A stretch of 64,000 nucleotides of DNA, taken from NCBI GenBank assembly GCA_963848195.1, contig CAWKCY010000020.1, positions 248,001 to 312,000 on the forward strand, written 5' to 3'. The DNA is from CAVQBP01 sp963848195. Lineage in GTDB: Bacteria; Bacteroidota; Ignavibacteria; Ignavibacteriales; Ignavibacteriaceae. Made by a program: the position numbers and the translations under genes. The notes under the pieces are model-generated. The model worked only from the letters and a program-made list of their open reading frames with translations. It did not search any database and was not told where the DNA came from. This document shows positions 1 through 9,571 of the stretch, piece by piece; position 1 is the first letter of the stretch, and each line of letters starts with the position of its first letter.

Positions 1-249
1 GAACAGAGAGTAAAAAGAAGAGCGAAAGAATTTGGAGAAAAAGGAATTGAGATTACTCTTAATGAAATTAAAGATAATATAAATCATAGAGATGATATTG
101 ATTCGACAAGAACAGTCAGCCCCTTAAAAAAGGCGGAAGATGCAATTGAGATAGATACATCGAAAGTTACGATTGAAGAGCAGGTTAACTTAATAATAAA
201 TGAGATAAAAAAGAGAGCCGAACTTAAAGGTATTGAAGTTCCGGTATAA
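1..249 (+). CDS. cmk: Cytidylate kinase, C-terminal part (5' end outside window)
   Basis: Frame 1 is open from the first base to a TAA at 247-249 and encodes 82 residues. The stretch with R-D-D-I-D-S-T-R followed by SPLKKAEDAI and IDTS is the C-terminal CMP-binding and LID-side signature of bacterial CMP kinases, which phosphorylate CMP/dCMP with ATP in pyrimidine salvage. The next gene is rpsA, and cmk-rpsA is a widely conserved gene order, which supports the assignment. Only the last third of the protein is visible, so the P-loop cannot be checked. Confidence is high for the family. Confidence 0.9.
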   Translation, partial: EQRVKRRAKEFGEKGIEITLNEIKDNINHRDDIDSTRTVSPLKKAEDAIEIDTSKVTIEEQVNLIINEIKKRAELKGIEVPV

Positions 250-364
250 TAATTTTAATAAAACCATAATAATTAATAAATGTAAAATAAAAAAATTTTT
301 CTGTGTTATTATTTAGATGGTTTTAAAATAACGACAGAAACATAATTTACAACTAGGAGGCTTA

Positions 365-2182
365 ATGTCCGCAGAGACAAAAGAAACGACACAAAATATT
401 GCGACCAATGATGATTATGAAAAAGCTAAGAAGAATTTTAATAATGAAGAATATTCACAAGAAGAATTTTTATCTTTAGCCAAATTATACACCGAATCTT
501 TTAAGGACCTTAAGGAAGGTGAAATAGTAACCGGAAGGATAGTACGAATCCAGGGAGATAACGTAATACTAGACGTAGGTTTTAAATCGGAAGGTACAAT
601 ATCGAAAAATGAATTTTATGAATCGGAAGATATAAAAGTCGGTAAAGAAGTAGAAGTAGTATTAGAGAGTGTAGAAGACCAGGAGGGAAACCTAGTATTA
701 AGTAAACAACGAGCCGATTTCTTAAGGATATGGGATAGGGTTGTCAATGCATATGAGACAGGCCAAATAATACAGGGTAAAATTATAAAAAGAATTAAAG
801 GCGGAATGGTAGTGGACTTAATGGGGATGGAAGCATTCCTGCCGGGCTCGCAAATAGATATCAAACCAATAAGAGATTTTGATGCTTTTGTCGGGAAGAC
901 AATGGACTTCAAGGTTGTAAAGGTTAATATTCCAACTGAAAATGTTGTTGTTTCACATAAAGTTCTTGTTGAAGAGGAAATTTCAGATCAAAGAACAGCA
1001 ATACTAAACAGTCTGGAGAAAGGTCAAATTTTAGAAGGAACGGTAAAAGCTATAACTGATTTTGGAGTATTTGTTGATCTTGGCGGAGTTGATGGACTGG
1101 TTCATATAACCGATTTAAGCTGGGGTAGAATAAATCATCCGAACGAAGTAGTGAAACTTGATGAAACGATAAAAGTAGTAGTAACAGATTTCGATGAAGA
1201 AAAGAAAAGAATATCATTAAGCTTAAAGAAACTACTCCCCCACCCATGGGAAAATATTGAAGAGAAATATAAAGTTGGAGATAAAGTTTCAGGAAGAGTT
1301 GTTTCACTTACAGATTACGGTGCATTTATTGAGATTGAAAAAGGGATAGAAGGATTAATACATAATTCCGAGATGAGCTGGACCCAGCATATTAAACACC
1401 CTTCACAGGTTGTTGCAATGGGGCAGATTATAGATGCAGTTATATTAAGCCTAGATAAAGACGAGAAGAAAATATCACTTGGTATAAAACAGTTGGAGCC
1501 GGATCCATGGGAGTCACTGCTTCAGAAATACCCGGTAGGTTCGAAACATACGGGTATAGCCCGCAACCTTACAAATTTTGGAGTATTTGTAGAGCTTGAG
1601 CCAGGAGTAGACGGATTAGTTCATATTTCCGATCTTTCATGGACAAAGAAAATAAGACATCCCGGTGAAGTTGTAAAGAAAGGTGAAAGACTAGATGTAA
1701 TAGTCCTTGGAATTGATATTGATCAGAGGAAAATTTCATTAGGACATAAACAGGTATTCAGCAATCCGTGGGATAATTTTGAAAGATTATATACGGTAGG
1801 CGCGATAACTGACGGCAAGGTAGTGAGGATTATCGAAAAAGGTTTAATTGCCGAACTCCCTGAAGATGTTGACGGATTTGTTCCGGCAACACAATTGGCT
1901 CCATCCAAGGTAAAGAATATTGCTAATCATTTTCCAATTGACGATGTAATTTCTTTGAAAGTTATTGAATTTGATAAGGAGAATAAAAAGATCGTATTAA
2001 GTGCTATTGCGGCCTTAAAAGATAAATCTGAAGATGAAATACGTGCATATCTGGATAAACATAAATTAGACAGAGTATCGATAGAAGAGATCATGAGTAT
2101 GGATACAGCATCCGTAGATGCATCCGATTTCCCAATATTTGAAATGCCGGATTCACATTCTTCAGATTCAGAAAAGAAATAA
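365..2182 (+). CDS. rpsA: 30S ribosomal protein S1
   Basis: The 605-residue protein carries six S1 (OB-fold) RNA-binding repeats, at about residues 51-120, 135-200, 220-290, 305-375, 392-462 and 480-545. Repeats 3-5 have the most canonical motifs (TDFGVFVDL...GLVHITDLSW, TDYGAFIEI, TNFGVFVEL). S1 binds the 30S platform and recruits mRNAs, which matters in lineages with weak Shine-Dalgarno use. Length and repeat number match bacterial S1. The start is fixed by a perfect AGGAGG at 355-360, four bases before the ATG. It follows cmk across a 115-bp AT-rich gap and is closed by a hairpin terminator at 2222-2245. The Glu/Asp-rich first 40 residues are variable in the family. Confidence 0.97.
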   Translation: MSAETKETTQNIATNDDYEKAKKNFNNEEYSQEEFLSLAKLYTESFKDLKEGEIVTGRIVRIQGDNVILDVGFKSEGTISKNEFYESEDIKVGKEVEVVLESVEDQEGNLVLSKQRADFLRIWDRVVNAYETGQIIQGKIIKRIKGGMVVDLMGMEAFLPGSQIDIKPIRDFDAFVGKTMDFKVVKVNIPTENVVVSHKVLVEEEISDQRTAILNSLEKGQILEGTVKAITDFGVFVDLGGVDGLVHITDLSWGRINHPNEVVKLDETIKVVVTDFDEEKKRISLSLKKLLPHPWENIEEKYKVGDKVSGRVVSLTDYGAFIEIEKGIEGLIHNSEMSWTQHIKHPSQVVAMGQIIDAVILSLDKDEKKISLGIKQLEPDPWESLLQKYPVGSKHTGIARNLTNFGVFVELEPGVDGLVHISDLSWTKKIRHPGEVVKKGERLDVIVLGIDIDQRKISLGHKQVFSNPWDNFERLYTVGAITDGKVVRIIEKGLIAELPEDVDGFVPATQLAPSKVKNIANHFPIDDVISLKVIEFDKENKKIVLSAIAALKDKSEDEIRAYLDKHKLDRVSIEEIMSMDTASVDASDFPIFEMPDSHSSDSEKK

Positions 2183-2221
2183 TTAGGAATTTGCCGCTTA
2201 CCTGCTGTAAGCTGACAAGTT

Positions 2222-2245
2222 AAAGCGGGATTATTCCCGCTTTTT
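2222..2245 (+). terminator. Rho-independent terminator of rpsA
   Basis: A 9-bp perfect stem (AAAGCGGGA at 2222-2230, TCCCGCTTT at 2235-2243) with a TTAT loop runs into TTTTT, 40 bp after the rpsA stop and before mtaB. Confidence 0.85.
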
Positions 2246-2261
2246 AATTTTAAAGATAATA

Positions 2262-3623
2262 ATGTCAAAAAAAGTATCTTTACACACATTAGGATGTAAA
2301 CTGAATTTTTCCGAAACATCTACTATCGGTAATCAGTTTTTAGAAAATGGTTATGATATAGTGGATTTTAGCGAGTCAATGTTATCCGGAAAGCAGGCGG
2401 ACATTTATGTTTTCAATACATGTACAGTAACAGAAAATGCTGAAAAAGAATGCCGGCAGTTAGTACGGAGAGTATTAAGAAGAAACCCTGAAGCATATGT
2501 TATTGTAACAGGATGTTATGCGCAGCTTCGCCCGCAAGAAATTGCAGGAATAGATGGAGTAGATGCAGTTTTAGGAAGCAGAGAAAAATTCAAACTCTTT
2601 ACGATAATTGAAAATTTTGAGAAGAGAGAATTAGCATGTACTTATGTTTCCCCTACCGAAGAGTTAAATGAATTCGGATTTGCCCATTCTTCAGATGCCG
2701 ACAATAGAACAAGAGCATACTTTAAAATTCAGGACGGCTGCGACTATAAATGCTCATTCTGCACTATTCCTTTAGCCAGGGGAAAAAGCCGGAGCATGAA
2801 TCCTGATAAGGTTATTTCAGAATTCATAAAATTATTAGATCACGGTTATAAAGAAATTATTTTGACTGGCGTTAATGTAGGTGATTACGGAAAGATGTAT
2901 GATACAAACCTTTATCAGCTTCTAAAAAGACTGGTGGACATAGAGGGAGACTTCAGAATAAGAATAAGTTCCATTGAACCTAATCTACTGTCGGATGATA
3001 TTATAGATTTGGTAACTGATTCGGAAAAATTGTGCAATCATTTCCATATACCTTTGCAGAGCGGGAGCTCAAGAATATTAGGAGCAATGCAGCGGCGTTA
3101 TAAAGCCGGATACTATAGGGATTTAATTTACAAGGCGAACGATAAGATTAAAGATTTAGGTATTGGTGTTGATGTAATTGTTGGTTTTCCCAGTGAAACA
3201 GAAGAAGACTTTACCGAGACATATAATTTTATTAATGAACTACCCGTATCATATCTGCATGTATTCACTTATTCCGAAAGACCGGATACTAAAGCTATTA
3301 CTATACCCGGATCAGTGGATGTTTTTGAACGGAAAAAAAGGAATAACATGCTGAGAATTTTAAGTGAAAAGAAGAAACACATGTTTTATGAGGAAATGAT
3401 AGGAAAAGAGCTAAAAGTACTTTTCGAAGCAGAAGATGGTGATGGAAATATAAAGGGTTTCACTTCGAATTATGTAAGAGTGATAAATAATTTTAAGCCT
3501 TTTCTAATTAACAGATTCTCTGATGTAAAAATAACCAGAGTAGAGGGGAATATATGCCGGGGGGAAGTTTTAGAAAATAATCTAAAAGAGATTAATAATT
3601 CAGTTGATAAATTGGCATCTTAA
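2262..3623 (+). CDS. mtaB: tRNA t6A37 methylthiotransferase (MtaB family)
   Basis: This 453-residue radical-SAM enzyme would convert t6A to ms2t6A at position 37 of tRNAs reading ANN codons. The N-terminal methylthiotransferase domain has its three cluster Cys at C12 (LGCKLN), C54 (NTCTVTE) and C85 (TGCYAQ). The radical-SAM CxxxCxxC motif is GCDYKCSFC at about residue 155-162. A TRAM-like C-terminal segment follows. The opening LGCKLNFSE with Lys-Leu-Asn is typical of MtaB, whereas MiaB and RimO have other residues there. It starts 17 bp after the rpsA terminator without a strong Shine-Dalgarno. The following membrane-protein gene is only 20 bp downstream, so the two may be cotranscribed. Confidence 0.93.
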   Translation: MSKKVSLHTLGCKLNFSETSTIGNQFLENGYDIVDFSESMLSGKQADIYVFNTCTVTENAEKECRQLVRRVLRRNPEAYVIVTGCYAQLRPQEIAGIDGVDAVLGSREKFKLFTIIENFEKRELACTYVSPTEELNEFGFAHSSDADNRTRAYFKIQDGCDYKCSFCTIPLARGKSRSMNPDKVISEFIKLLDHGYKEIILTGVNVGDYGKMYDTNLYQLLKRLVDIEGDFRIRISSIEPNLLSDDIIDLVTDSEKLCNHFHIPLQSGSSRILGAMQRRYKAGYYRDLIYKANDKIKDLGIGVDVIVGFPSETEEDFTETYNFINELPVSYLHVFTYSERPDTKAITIPGSVDVFERKKRNNMLRILSEKKKHMFYEEMIGKELKVLFEAEDGDGNIKGFTSNYVRVINNFKPFLINRFSDVKITRVEGNICRGEVLENNLKEINNSVDKLAS

Positions 3624-3643
3624 TTCTAAAATTACATCTAAAA

Positions 3644-4384
3644 ATGAAAAAAATTCCGATACTCTTTCTGCTTTTAACATTACCTTTATTTTCTCAAGCA
3701 ATAAATTCTTCAAAAGTTTTGAGTTTAAGGAACGAAGTAAATAAATCCTTTAAAAATCCGGAGACAGTTTCAAAAGATATAAATTCATTTCAGGTGAATG
3801 AAAAGAAAAGTCCGGGACTTGCAATAATATATTCCCTACTTCTTCCGGGAATGGGAGAACTTTATGCCGATTCATATTCGAGCGGTAAATACTTCACTAT
3901 TGCTGAGGGGGCTTTATGGACAACATATATAGGCTTTAATTCATACGGGAACTGGCAGAAAGACAACTATAAATCTTTTGCTGCTTCCAACGGAGGTGTA
4001 AATAACATCAACAAGAATAGTGATTATTATGCAAATGTTGGGCTTTACACAAGCATTAAAGAGTATAACGACACAAAAGCATTTGATAGAGATTTCGGAG
4101 CGATGTATAATCAGCAGCAGTATTACTGGAACTGGACAGGAAATGATAGGAAGACTTACAGGGATATGTGGCTCTCAAGTGAGCATTCTTTTAATAATTT
4201 AAGATTTATAGTGGGGGGATTAATTTTGAATAGAATTGTTTCCGCGATAAATGCGGTTAGGTTAGTTTCAAGGTATAATAGAAATGTTGATTCGGAAGAA
4301 TTAGGGTGGAATTTATCAGTGGGAGTTTCAAATGAATCAGATATTCCTTCGAGGGTGACGTTAAATTTTCAAACGCAGTTTTAG
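3644..4384 (+). CDS. DUF5683-like exported/membrane protein
   Basis: A 246-residue protein with a cleavable signal peptide (MKKIPILFLLLTLPLFSQA). Residues 55-80 read KSPGLAIIYSLLLPGMGELYADS, the 'S-L-x-x-P-G-x-G-x-x-Y' hallmark of small membrane proteins grouped as DUF5683 and relatives in Bacteroidota-like genomes; a second hydrophobic stretch (LRFIVGGLILNRIVSAINAV) lies near residue 190. The function of the family is unknown to me. It sits 20 bp downstream of mtaB. The family call rests on this motif alone, so treat it as a conserved exported protein. Confidence 0.65.
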   Translation: MKKIPILFLLLTLPLFSQAINSSKVLSLRNEVNKSFKNPETVSKDINSFQVNEKKSPGLAIIYSLLLPGMGELYADSYSSGKYFTIAEGALWTTYIGFNSYGNWQKDNYKSFAASNGGVNNINKNSDYYANVGLYTSIKEYNDTKAFDRDFGAMYNQQQYYWNWTGNDRKTYRDMWLSSEHSFNNLRFIVGGLILNRIVSAINAVRLVSRYNRNVDSEELGWNLSVGVSNESDIPSRVTLNFQTQF

Positions 4385-4461
4385 CCACAAAGACTCCAGG
4401 ACACAAAGCTGCACGAAGTGAATAAATATCAGGATAAATTTCTTAGAATGGATGAATGAAT

Positions 4462-4911
4462 TTAATCTTTTATATTAAATAGTTTTTTGAACTCATCGAT
4501 ATTGTTCATAGATTTTATTTTTCTTGCTTCCTCATCGGAGTTATTTCTTTTTGATAGTTCTTTTGCAAAGGCTTCACTTGACAGAACTTCGCAGCTACAT
4601 ACTCTGGCAAAATTTTGAATTTCATGGTCTGAAGATACAACAATTAAATTCTTCCTGTTTTTAGCAGTTTCGATTTGATCTTTTATATTTTTATCAGCAG
4701 GTGATTTTTCTGAATAGATTATTTTGCCATTAGAAAGTCCGAGGGGAGAATTTTCAAAGCCGTCAAAGTGTAAATATAATTTTGCTTTTTTAGATGAAAA
4801 GTAGTTTTCTAGAAGAAAGATTAGTTTTTCTCTGGTGGACTGTTTATCCTGATTTTTTATTTGACTTATTTTTGGTATTAGGTTATTGCCGTCAATTAAA
4901 TAGGTTTTCAT
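4462..4911 (-). CDS. NYN-domain (YacP/Rae1-like) RNase
   Basis: A 149-residue single-domain protein beginning MKTYLIDGNNLI. The strand ending in Asp7 followed by Gly-Asn-Asn is the first metal-binding motif of NYN/PIN-fold ribonucleases; the second acidic cluster is at V-V-S-S-D-H-E. Homologues such as Rae1 cleave mRNA in the ribosomal A site, but the substrate cannot be inferred here. The Lys/Asp-rich C-terminus is typical of the family. It converges with the gene ending at 4384. Confidence 0.8.
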   Translation of the reverse strand: MKTYLIDGNNLIPKISQIKNQDKQSTREKLIFLLENYFSSKKAKLYLHFDGFENSPLGLSNGKIIYSEKSPADKNIKDQIETAKNRKNLIVVSSDHEIQNFARVCSCEVLSSEAFAKELSKRNNSDEEARKIKSMNNIDEFKKLFNIKD

Positions 4912-5238
4912 ATTCTTTTTATAAGAATTTAAATAATATTTTTATTGTAAAAATCTAAAGTAACTTAAATTTAGATTAGATGAATGGTTAAATAAATAAT
5001 TAAAATAATTATGTGGCTAGAGGGGTACGATGTCGAGCTATCCGTTGGCTGAAGCCAACGGCAATGGATATTCACACAGACTCTAGAAGTCCGGTGTTAA
5101 CCTTTTTCCTATCTTTTGAATCCGTTGGATAAAGAGGCTGTGTGAAAATACTAAAAGGATAAAAATAACCTCACCCCCCAGCCCCCTCTTCCTTCCCGAT
5201 AGAACCGGGACAGGTAGTAAGGAGAGGGGGAGGGCAAG
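4912..5238. repeat. Intergenic region with two hairpin repeats
   Basis: No gene is apparent. Two inverted repeats stand out. CCGTTGGCT (5042-5050) and AGCCAACGG (5053-5061) form a perfect 9-bp stem with a 2-base loop. A larger imperfect stem pairs the CCCCCTCTT-CCTT block near 5182-5194 with AAGGAGAGGGGG at 5219-5230. The second lies immediately after the lptD stop on the minus strand and could terminate that operon, though it lacks a U-tract. GC-rich hairpins in an AT-rich background are consistent with REP-type dispersed elements. Confidence 0.6.
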
Positions 5239-7848
5239 TTATCGGTTACTGAAGAAATTGCCTGTTTTGGTTAGTTTTAAGTCCTGGAGCTGGGGGGCTT
5301 TTATTTTAATTTCCAGGTAATAGCCGCGGGTGATACCGATAGGATTCCATGTAAAATTCATGATCCATTCGTGTAAATCTCTGGATATTTTAATCTGAGG
5401 GGCAGCGAATTCTTTATTCTTTAGATCATAGCTGCCGGAGAAAGAGAATTTCCAATTGGGAGTTAAATTAAAATTAAATCCGCCGCTTATTGTAGAATAT
5501 TCAATCTGATTTAATGGGGTTGGACGGTTTAGATTATAATTATATGTTAAAGAGATATTCCAGGGGATAGAAAAATCAGCTTCTTTTCCCTCTTCATAAA
5601 TTCCTTTATAGATTCTGTTCTCATTTTGATTTAATTCTCCTAAATTTCCGGTTGTATCTTCCGGAACATTATTTTCTTTGGTTTTCGATTTTAATTTTTC
5701 ACCGGATAAGCTGGTTGAAACAGAGAATTGAAAGTTAGTTAGTCTTAATAAACCTTTACCTTCATTAATTAAAAATTTATTTATCCTATTTTGAATTGGG
5801 GAATAATCATAGGGAGTAAACTGTGAAGAACCGTTAAAACTTAGTAAATCACTAATCTGTGTTCTAAAACCTAAATTCAAATTAGAAAAATTAAGACTAT
5901 CGGCAGCGAAATTATATCCGATTGAAGCATCCAGATTGAGGAGCTGGATTTTCTTTTCTTTGGAGGTAGTGTCAGTAGGATCAGGCTGCGTTTTCATCTC
6001 AAAGAGATTCCCAATTCTAAAAGAAATATTCTGCTGTTCACCCGAAGGAGTGCCTCCAAATATTCCGTTTGAAAATTTATCGTACTTAATAACATGCCCA
6101 TTTGTATCAGTGTAAGTTGAATAATACCCCCAGTGCGGTTTTGAAAAATCAGGCTGATAGGAATAAGATACAGATGGAGTTATTGTATGTCTTATTGCAG
6201 AAATCCCGAGCATGTTAGGCTGGAACATACCGAACAATTTTGTGGAAACTGTAAGACCCGTACTAAATGTTCTAACGAAATTAATTTGATTAACGTCTTT
6301 AGTAATAATAGTATCCTTGCCCTGCTCGTTTTTAGCGGCGAAAATTTCAATTCTTTTGTTATACCATTTCTCCTGGTACTGGAAATTTGGAGAAAAACTA
6401 AAGTACCCTATTTTGGGAGAAAAGCTTGTGCTAATTGTATGAAGGAAACCGCCTCTAATTTTTAAGCTGCCGTTAGTCTTATTTCTTTCATTTTCAAATT
6501 GTCCGGAATAAGTGTAGCCAAACAACTGATACCATTTTTGTTCACCAACACCCTGGCCTTTAAAAGGATAACTTTGAGCTTTTGTAAAGGCTATATTCGG
6601 CAGTAACTCTTGAATATTCCCATTTTCCAGATTCTGAGTTCTTTTATAATTTAGGGAAAGGCTATTGCCAGATTCTTCCCAACTTTTGAATAAAGTTGCA
6701 TTAGAAACAATTTGATTTTGAAGAACCTGACTGACATCCAAGCTAGTCTTTTGCAAGTAGTTATTAGAACTAAACTGTAAATTAGCATCAAGCTGGAGGG
6801 TTGGTGTAATTTTTTGACTATGAGTCCATTGTAAGTTCCAATCTATTTGTTTTGCGCTATTTGGATCACCAGTTTCACCTGATTTAGTTAACCTATATCC
6901 GCCGGATAAATTACCATAGAAATCATACCGTTTAACATACCTAAACCTGCTATTAAACTCATAACTACCTCTTGTCCAGTAATTTGCCTGCAGATTTAGA
7001 TCGATATAATCATTTATTGCCCAGAAATACCCGAAATTTCTGAAAAAATTTCCCTGGGTTCCGCTCTGCCCGAACACCGGTGGAATTATTCCGGAGCGCC
7101 TTCCGGATTGAATGGGAAACATAGCGAAAGGTAGAGGAATGGGGAACGGAACTCCGCCGAAATATAACCATATCCATTTAGCGACTATTTCTTTTTTTTG
7201 AACGACTTTCATTTCGCTGGCATAGAAGAAATAATGGGGGGTGTCACTATCGCATGTTGTATAGATCCCATCTTTTATAAAGTAATCATTCTTATCAATT
7301 TTTTTAATTTTTGTACCTGTATATATTGCGCCTTCGGATTTGGTACCGGCTGAGACAATGAAACCTCTAGATGTTTTGAAATTGTAAGTCATTCTATTGC
7401 CGGTATATTCCTCTCCCCCTTCATTTAATATAGGAGTACCTTTCAGCTTTTCAGGAAGTGAATCGGAGGGTACACCTTTTGCTTCAATATTATTAGTATT
7501 AAAATCAACAAAAATATTAGCACTTTTTAAGTCTGTCTGTTTATACTTAAGCTCACCGTTTCCATAGATATCCATTTCTTTTTTATTAACAAAAAAGATT
7601 AAAGAATCGGAAGCTGTAGAATAGATTACGGAATCAACATCGTAAGTCTTTTTTTTTGCTGTATCGGCCGCAGTCAAACTAGCAGTTGAATCAGGCATGT
7701 ATAAAGAATCTTTTAGAGGAGTCAAACCAGTTGAATCAATTTCAGGGGAAATATTCGGGTAATTCATCAGCAAGGAATCTTTCTGCTGAGCGGGCAGGAA
7801 AGATATACTGAAAAATACAAAAATTGATAGCAAAAGATAATTGGTCAT
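5239..7848 (-). CDS. lptD: LPS-assembly outer membrane protein LptD
   Basis: An 869-residue protein with a signal peptide ending near LPAQ. Residues about 60-230 form the periplasmic OstA/LptA-like domain (ATSDSLIFFVNKKEMDIYGNGELKYK... pattern), including K-T-S-R-G with DGIYTTCD and the Y-F-Y-A-S-E-M-K-V segment. After that comes an alternating beta-strand barrel rich in Tyr/Asn/Phe to the C-terminal aromatic end. LptD with LptE inserts lipopolysaccharide in the outer leaflet. Length fits Bacteroidota-type LptD. It ends a leftward gene block of envelope and sugar genes; the start is 35 bp from the ROK kinase stop. No LptE is seen nearby, unless the LEA-like lipoprotein at 8906-9520 is its partner, which is speculation. 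Confidence 0.88.
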   Translation of the reverse strand: MTNYLLLSIFVFFSISFLPAQQKDSLLMNYPNISPEIDSTGLTPLKDSLYMPDSTASLTAADTAKKKTYDVDSVIYSTASDSLIFFVNKKEMDIYGNGELKYKQTDLKSANIFVDFNTNNIEAKGVPSDSLPEKLKGTPILNEGGEEYTGNRMTYNFKTSRGFIVSAGTKSEGAIYTGTKIKKIDKNDYFIKDGIYTTCDSDTPHYFFYASEMKVVQKKEIVAKWIWLYFGGVPFPIPLPFAMFPIQSGRRSGIIPPVFGQSGTQGNFFRNFGYFWAINDYIDLNLQANYWTRGSYEFNSRFRYVKRYDFYGNLSGGYRLTKSGETGDPNSAKQIDWNLQWTHSQKITPTLQLDANLQFSSNNYLQKTSLDVSQVLQNQIVSNATLFKSWEESGNSLSLNYKRTQNLENGNIQELLPNIAFTKAQSYPFKGQGVGEQKWYQLFGYTYSGQFENERNKTNGSLKIRGGFLHTISTSFSPKIGYFSFSPNFQYQEKWYNKRIEIFAAKNEQGKDTIITKDVNQINFVRTFSTGLTVSTKLFGMFQPNMLGISAIRHTITPSVSYSYQPDFSKPHWGYYSTYTDTNGHVIKYDKFSNGIFGGTPSGEQQNISFRIGNLFEMKTQPDPTDTTSKEKKIQLLNLDASIGYNFAADSLNFSNLNLGFRTQISDLLSFNGSSQFTPYDYSPIQNRINKFLINEGKGLLRLTNFQFSVSTSLSGEKLKSKTKENNVPEDTTGNLGELNQNENRIYKGIYEEGKEADFSIPWNISLTYNYNLNRPTPLNQIEYSTISGGFNFNLTPNWKFSFSGSYDLKNKEFAAPQIKISRDLHEWIMNFTWNPIGITRGYYLEIKIKAPQLQDLKLTKTGNFFSNR

Positions 7849-7883
7849 TTATCATTAGTCATTAGTCAATGGTCATTAGGTCA

Positions 7884-8849
7884 TTACTCAGATTTATAGA
7901 ATACTAATGCTGATGCTCCTTTTATTCCGGCATTATTTTTTAATTTTGCGGGTAGTACTTTAACTCTTTTTCGTAAGGGGGTTAGAACTCTCATTTTGAT
8001 AGTTTTACTTATGGCATCAAAAAGGGGTTCTCCGAAGCCTGCTACTCCGCCTCCAATTATAAAAGTACTAATATCCAGGAGGTTGCTTACAGATGTTAAT
8101 GCAGAACCAAGGTGCAAACCCATATCATTAACGATTGATTGAGCGAAACTATCGCCGTGTTCCATTGCATCTTGAATAGTAATTGGAGAAAGAAGCTCCA
8201 GATCGTTTTTAATAATTTTCCAAATAAGAGAGTCAGGATGTTCAGGCAATGATTTTTTGACAATATTAATTAGATATGAATTTCCAATAAAAGCTTCGAC
8301 ACAGCCAAAAGAGCCGCAATTACATTTAGGTCCTCCATATTCAATTGTAGTATGACCTACTTCTCCTGCTGCTCCAAATTCACCACGGAATAATTTTCTA
8401 TTTATTATTATTCCACCGCCGACACCAGTTCCCAAAGTAACCATAACAAAAGAGTGTAATTTTCTACCATTCCCAAAAATCATTTCACCGATAGCAGCTG
8501 CATTAGCATCATTTTCAACATGGACATTAATATTAAATTCTTTTTTGATTATCTCGCCAAGCTTAACTTTTCCCCAGCCCGGAATATTAGGAGGATTTTC
8601 CACAATACCTTTCTTGACAGTTACAACACCTGCAGCACCAATACCGATACCGGTAATCTCCTTTTTATTCTTTGCTAAAATTTGATTTATACCTTTTTTC
8701 ATCTGTGATATTACTGCATCAGGGCCTTCTTCAGCTTTAGTTTCCACAGAAGTTTTTCTGACAATTTTTCCGCTTTGAGAGACCAAACCAACTTTAATAT
8801 TTGTTCCTCCCAAATCGACTCCCACTGCATATTTTTCTTTTTTTGTCAT
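7884..8849 (-). CDS. ROK-family sugar kinase (glucokinase-like)
   Basis: A 321-residue protein with the phosphate-1 motif near the N-terminus (VGVDLGGTNIKVGLV), the substrate motif V-E-N-D-A-N-A-A-A-I-G-E with catalytic Asp, the phosphate-2 GTGVGGGII, and the zinc signature CNCGSFGCVE that defines ROK kinases. Members phosphorylate glucose or N-acetyl-hexosamines with ATP; the length and signature suit a glucokinase, but specificity cannot be read safely. It lies between the LEA-like lipoprotein and lptD in a leftward cluster. Confidence 0.88.
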   Translation of the reverse strand: MTKKEKYAVGVDLGGTNIKVGLVSQSGKIVRKTSVETKAEEGPDAVISQMKKGINQILAKNKKEITGIGIGAAGVVTVKKGIVENPPNIPGWGKVKLGEIIKKEFNINVHVENDANAAAIGEMIFGNGRKLHSFVMVTLGTGVGGGIIINRKLFRGEFGAAGEVGHTTIEYGGPKCNCGSFGCVEAFIGNSYLINIVKKSLPEHPDSLIWKIIKNDLELLSPITIQDAMEHGDSFAQSIVNDMGLHLGSALTSVSNLLDISTFIIGGGVAGFGEPLFDAISKTIKMRVLTPLRKRVKVLPAKLKNNAGIKGASALVFYKSE

Positions 8850-8905
8850 AAATAATCTTTATAAAAAGTAGACGAAATATTGTTGATTAATGTTACAAAA
8901 CGGAC

Positions 8906-9520
8906 CTATTTAGTAAATTCCGCACTAACGATTTTAATTTCCTGGGGATACGCAACATCACCTATAACGGTAGTTACAACAGGTTTTGCATAAAGCTCAA
9001 GCTTAGATGAAGCAGAGGTTGAATTATTATACCCTCCAATATTTAATGCTAAGTTAATTAAAGATTCATAATTTTTGTCTTTAAAGAAAGAGACTAAATC
9101 AAGGCTCATTTGCAGAGGTAAAACAACAGCTTCCCCGGTTCCGGGAACTGAAACAGGAGATCCTAAACTACCTGAAATTGTTTCTTTATTATCAATTAAA
9201 AGTCTCCAGGGAAAATCCTTAAGAGTAGCATTAGTTTTTTTGTATCCACCGGTACCATCATTTGGATTTTTAGCATCAACATTTAGAATGAAAGAGACAG
9301 GAAGGTGTCCTTGTGCAACCGCCGAAGAAATTCTTAATAATTCAGATGCGGAGAAATCCTGGAATTTAGTTTTATTATTCAATGAAACACCGTTGAGAGT
9401 AAAATTATTTACGTTTCCGAGTTTAAACTGGAGTCTTGAAATATTCACAATAGTTTGATAAACGCTGCAGCTTAAATTTGTGAATAATAAAAAGGGTAAT
9501 AGTATTAGAAGTTTTTTCAT
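8906..9520 (-). CDS. LEA type 2 (WHy-domain) lipoprotein
   Basis: A 204-residue protein with a type II signal peptide: the hydrophobic MKKLLILLPFLLF is followed by TNLSC, so Cys18 is the predicted lipidation site. The body has the WHy/LEA14 pattern: a strand with F-I-L-N-V-D-A-K-N-P-N and a later P-V-S-V-P-G-T-G-E-A strand. LEA-2 proteins in bacteria are envelope lipoproteins of poorly known function, often linked to desiccation or stress. It is in the leftward cluster upstream of the ROK kinase. Confidence 0.7.
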   Translation of the reverse strand: MKKLLILLPFLLFTNLSCSVYQTIVNISRLQFKLGNVNNFTLNGVSLNNKTKFQDFSASELLRISSAVAQGHLPVSFILNVDAKNPNDGTGGYKKTNATLKDFPWRLLIDNKETISGSLGSPVSVPGTGEAVVLPLQMSLDLVSFFKDKNYESLINLALNIGGYNNSTSASSKLELYAKPVVTTVIGDVAYPQEIKIVSAEFTK

Positions 9521-9571
9521 AGCTGTATGTTGTTTGTAGTATGTGGTTTGTAGTTTGTAGTATGTTTCAAT

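Noticed and set aside
4020..4202. Alternative frame inside the DUF5683-like gene
   Set aside because: Shadow frame with no independent evidence.
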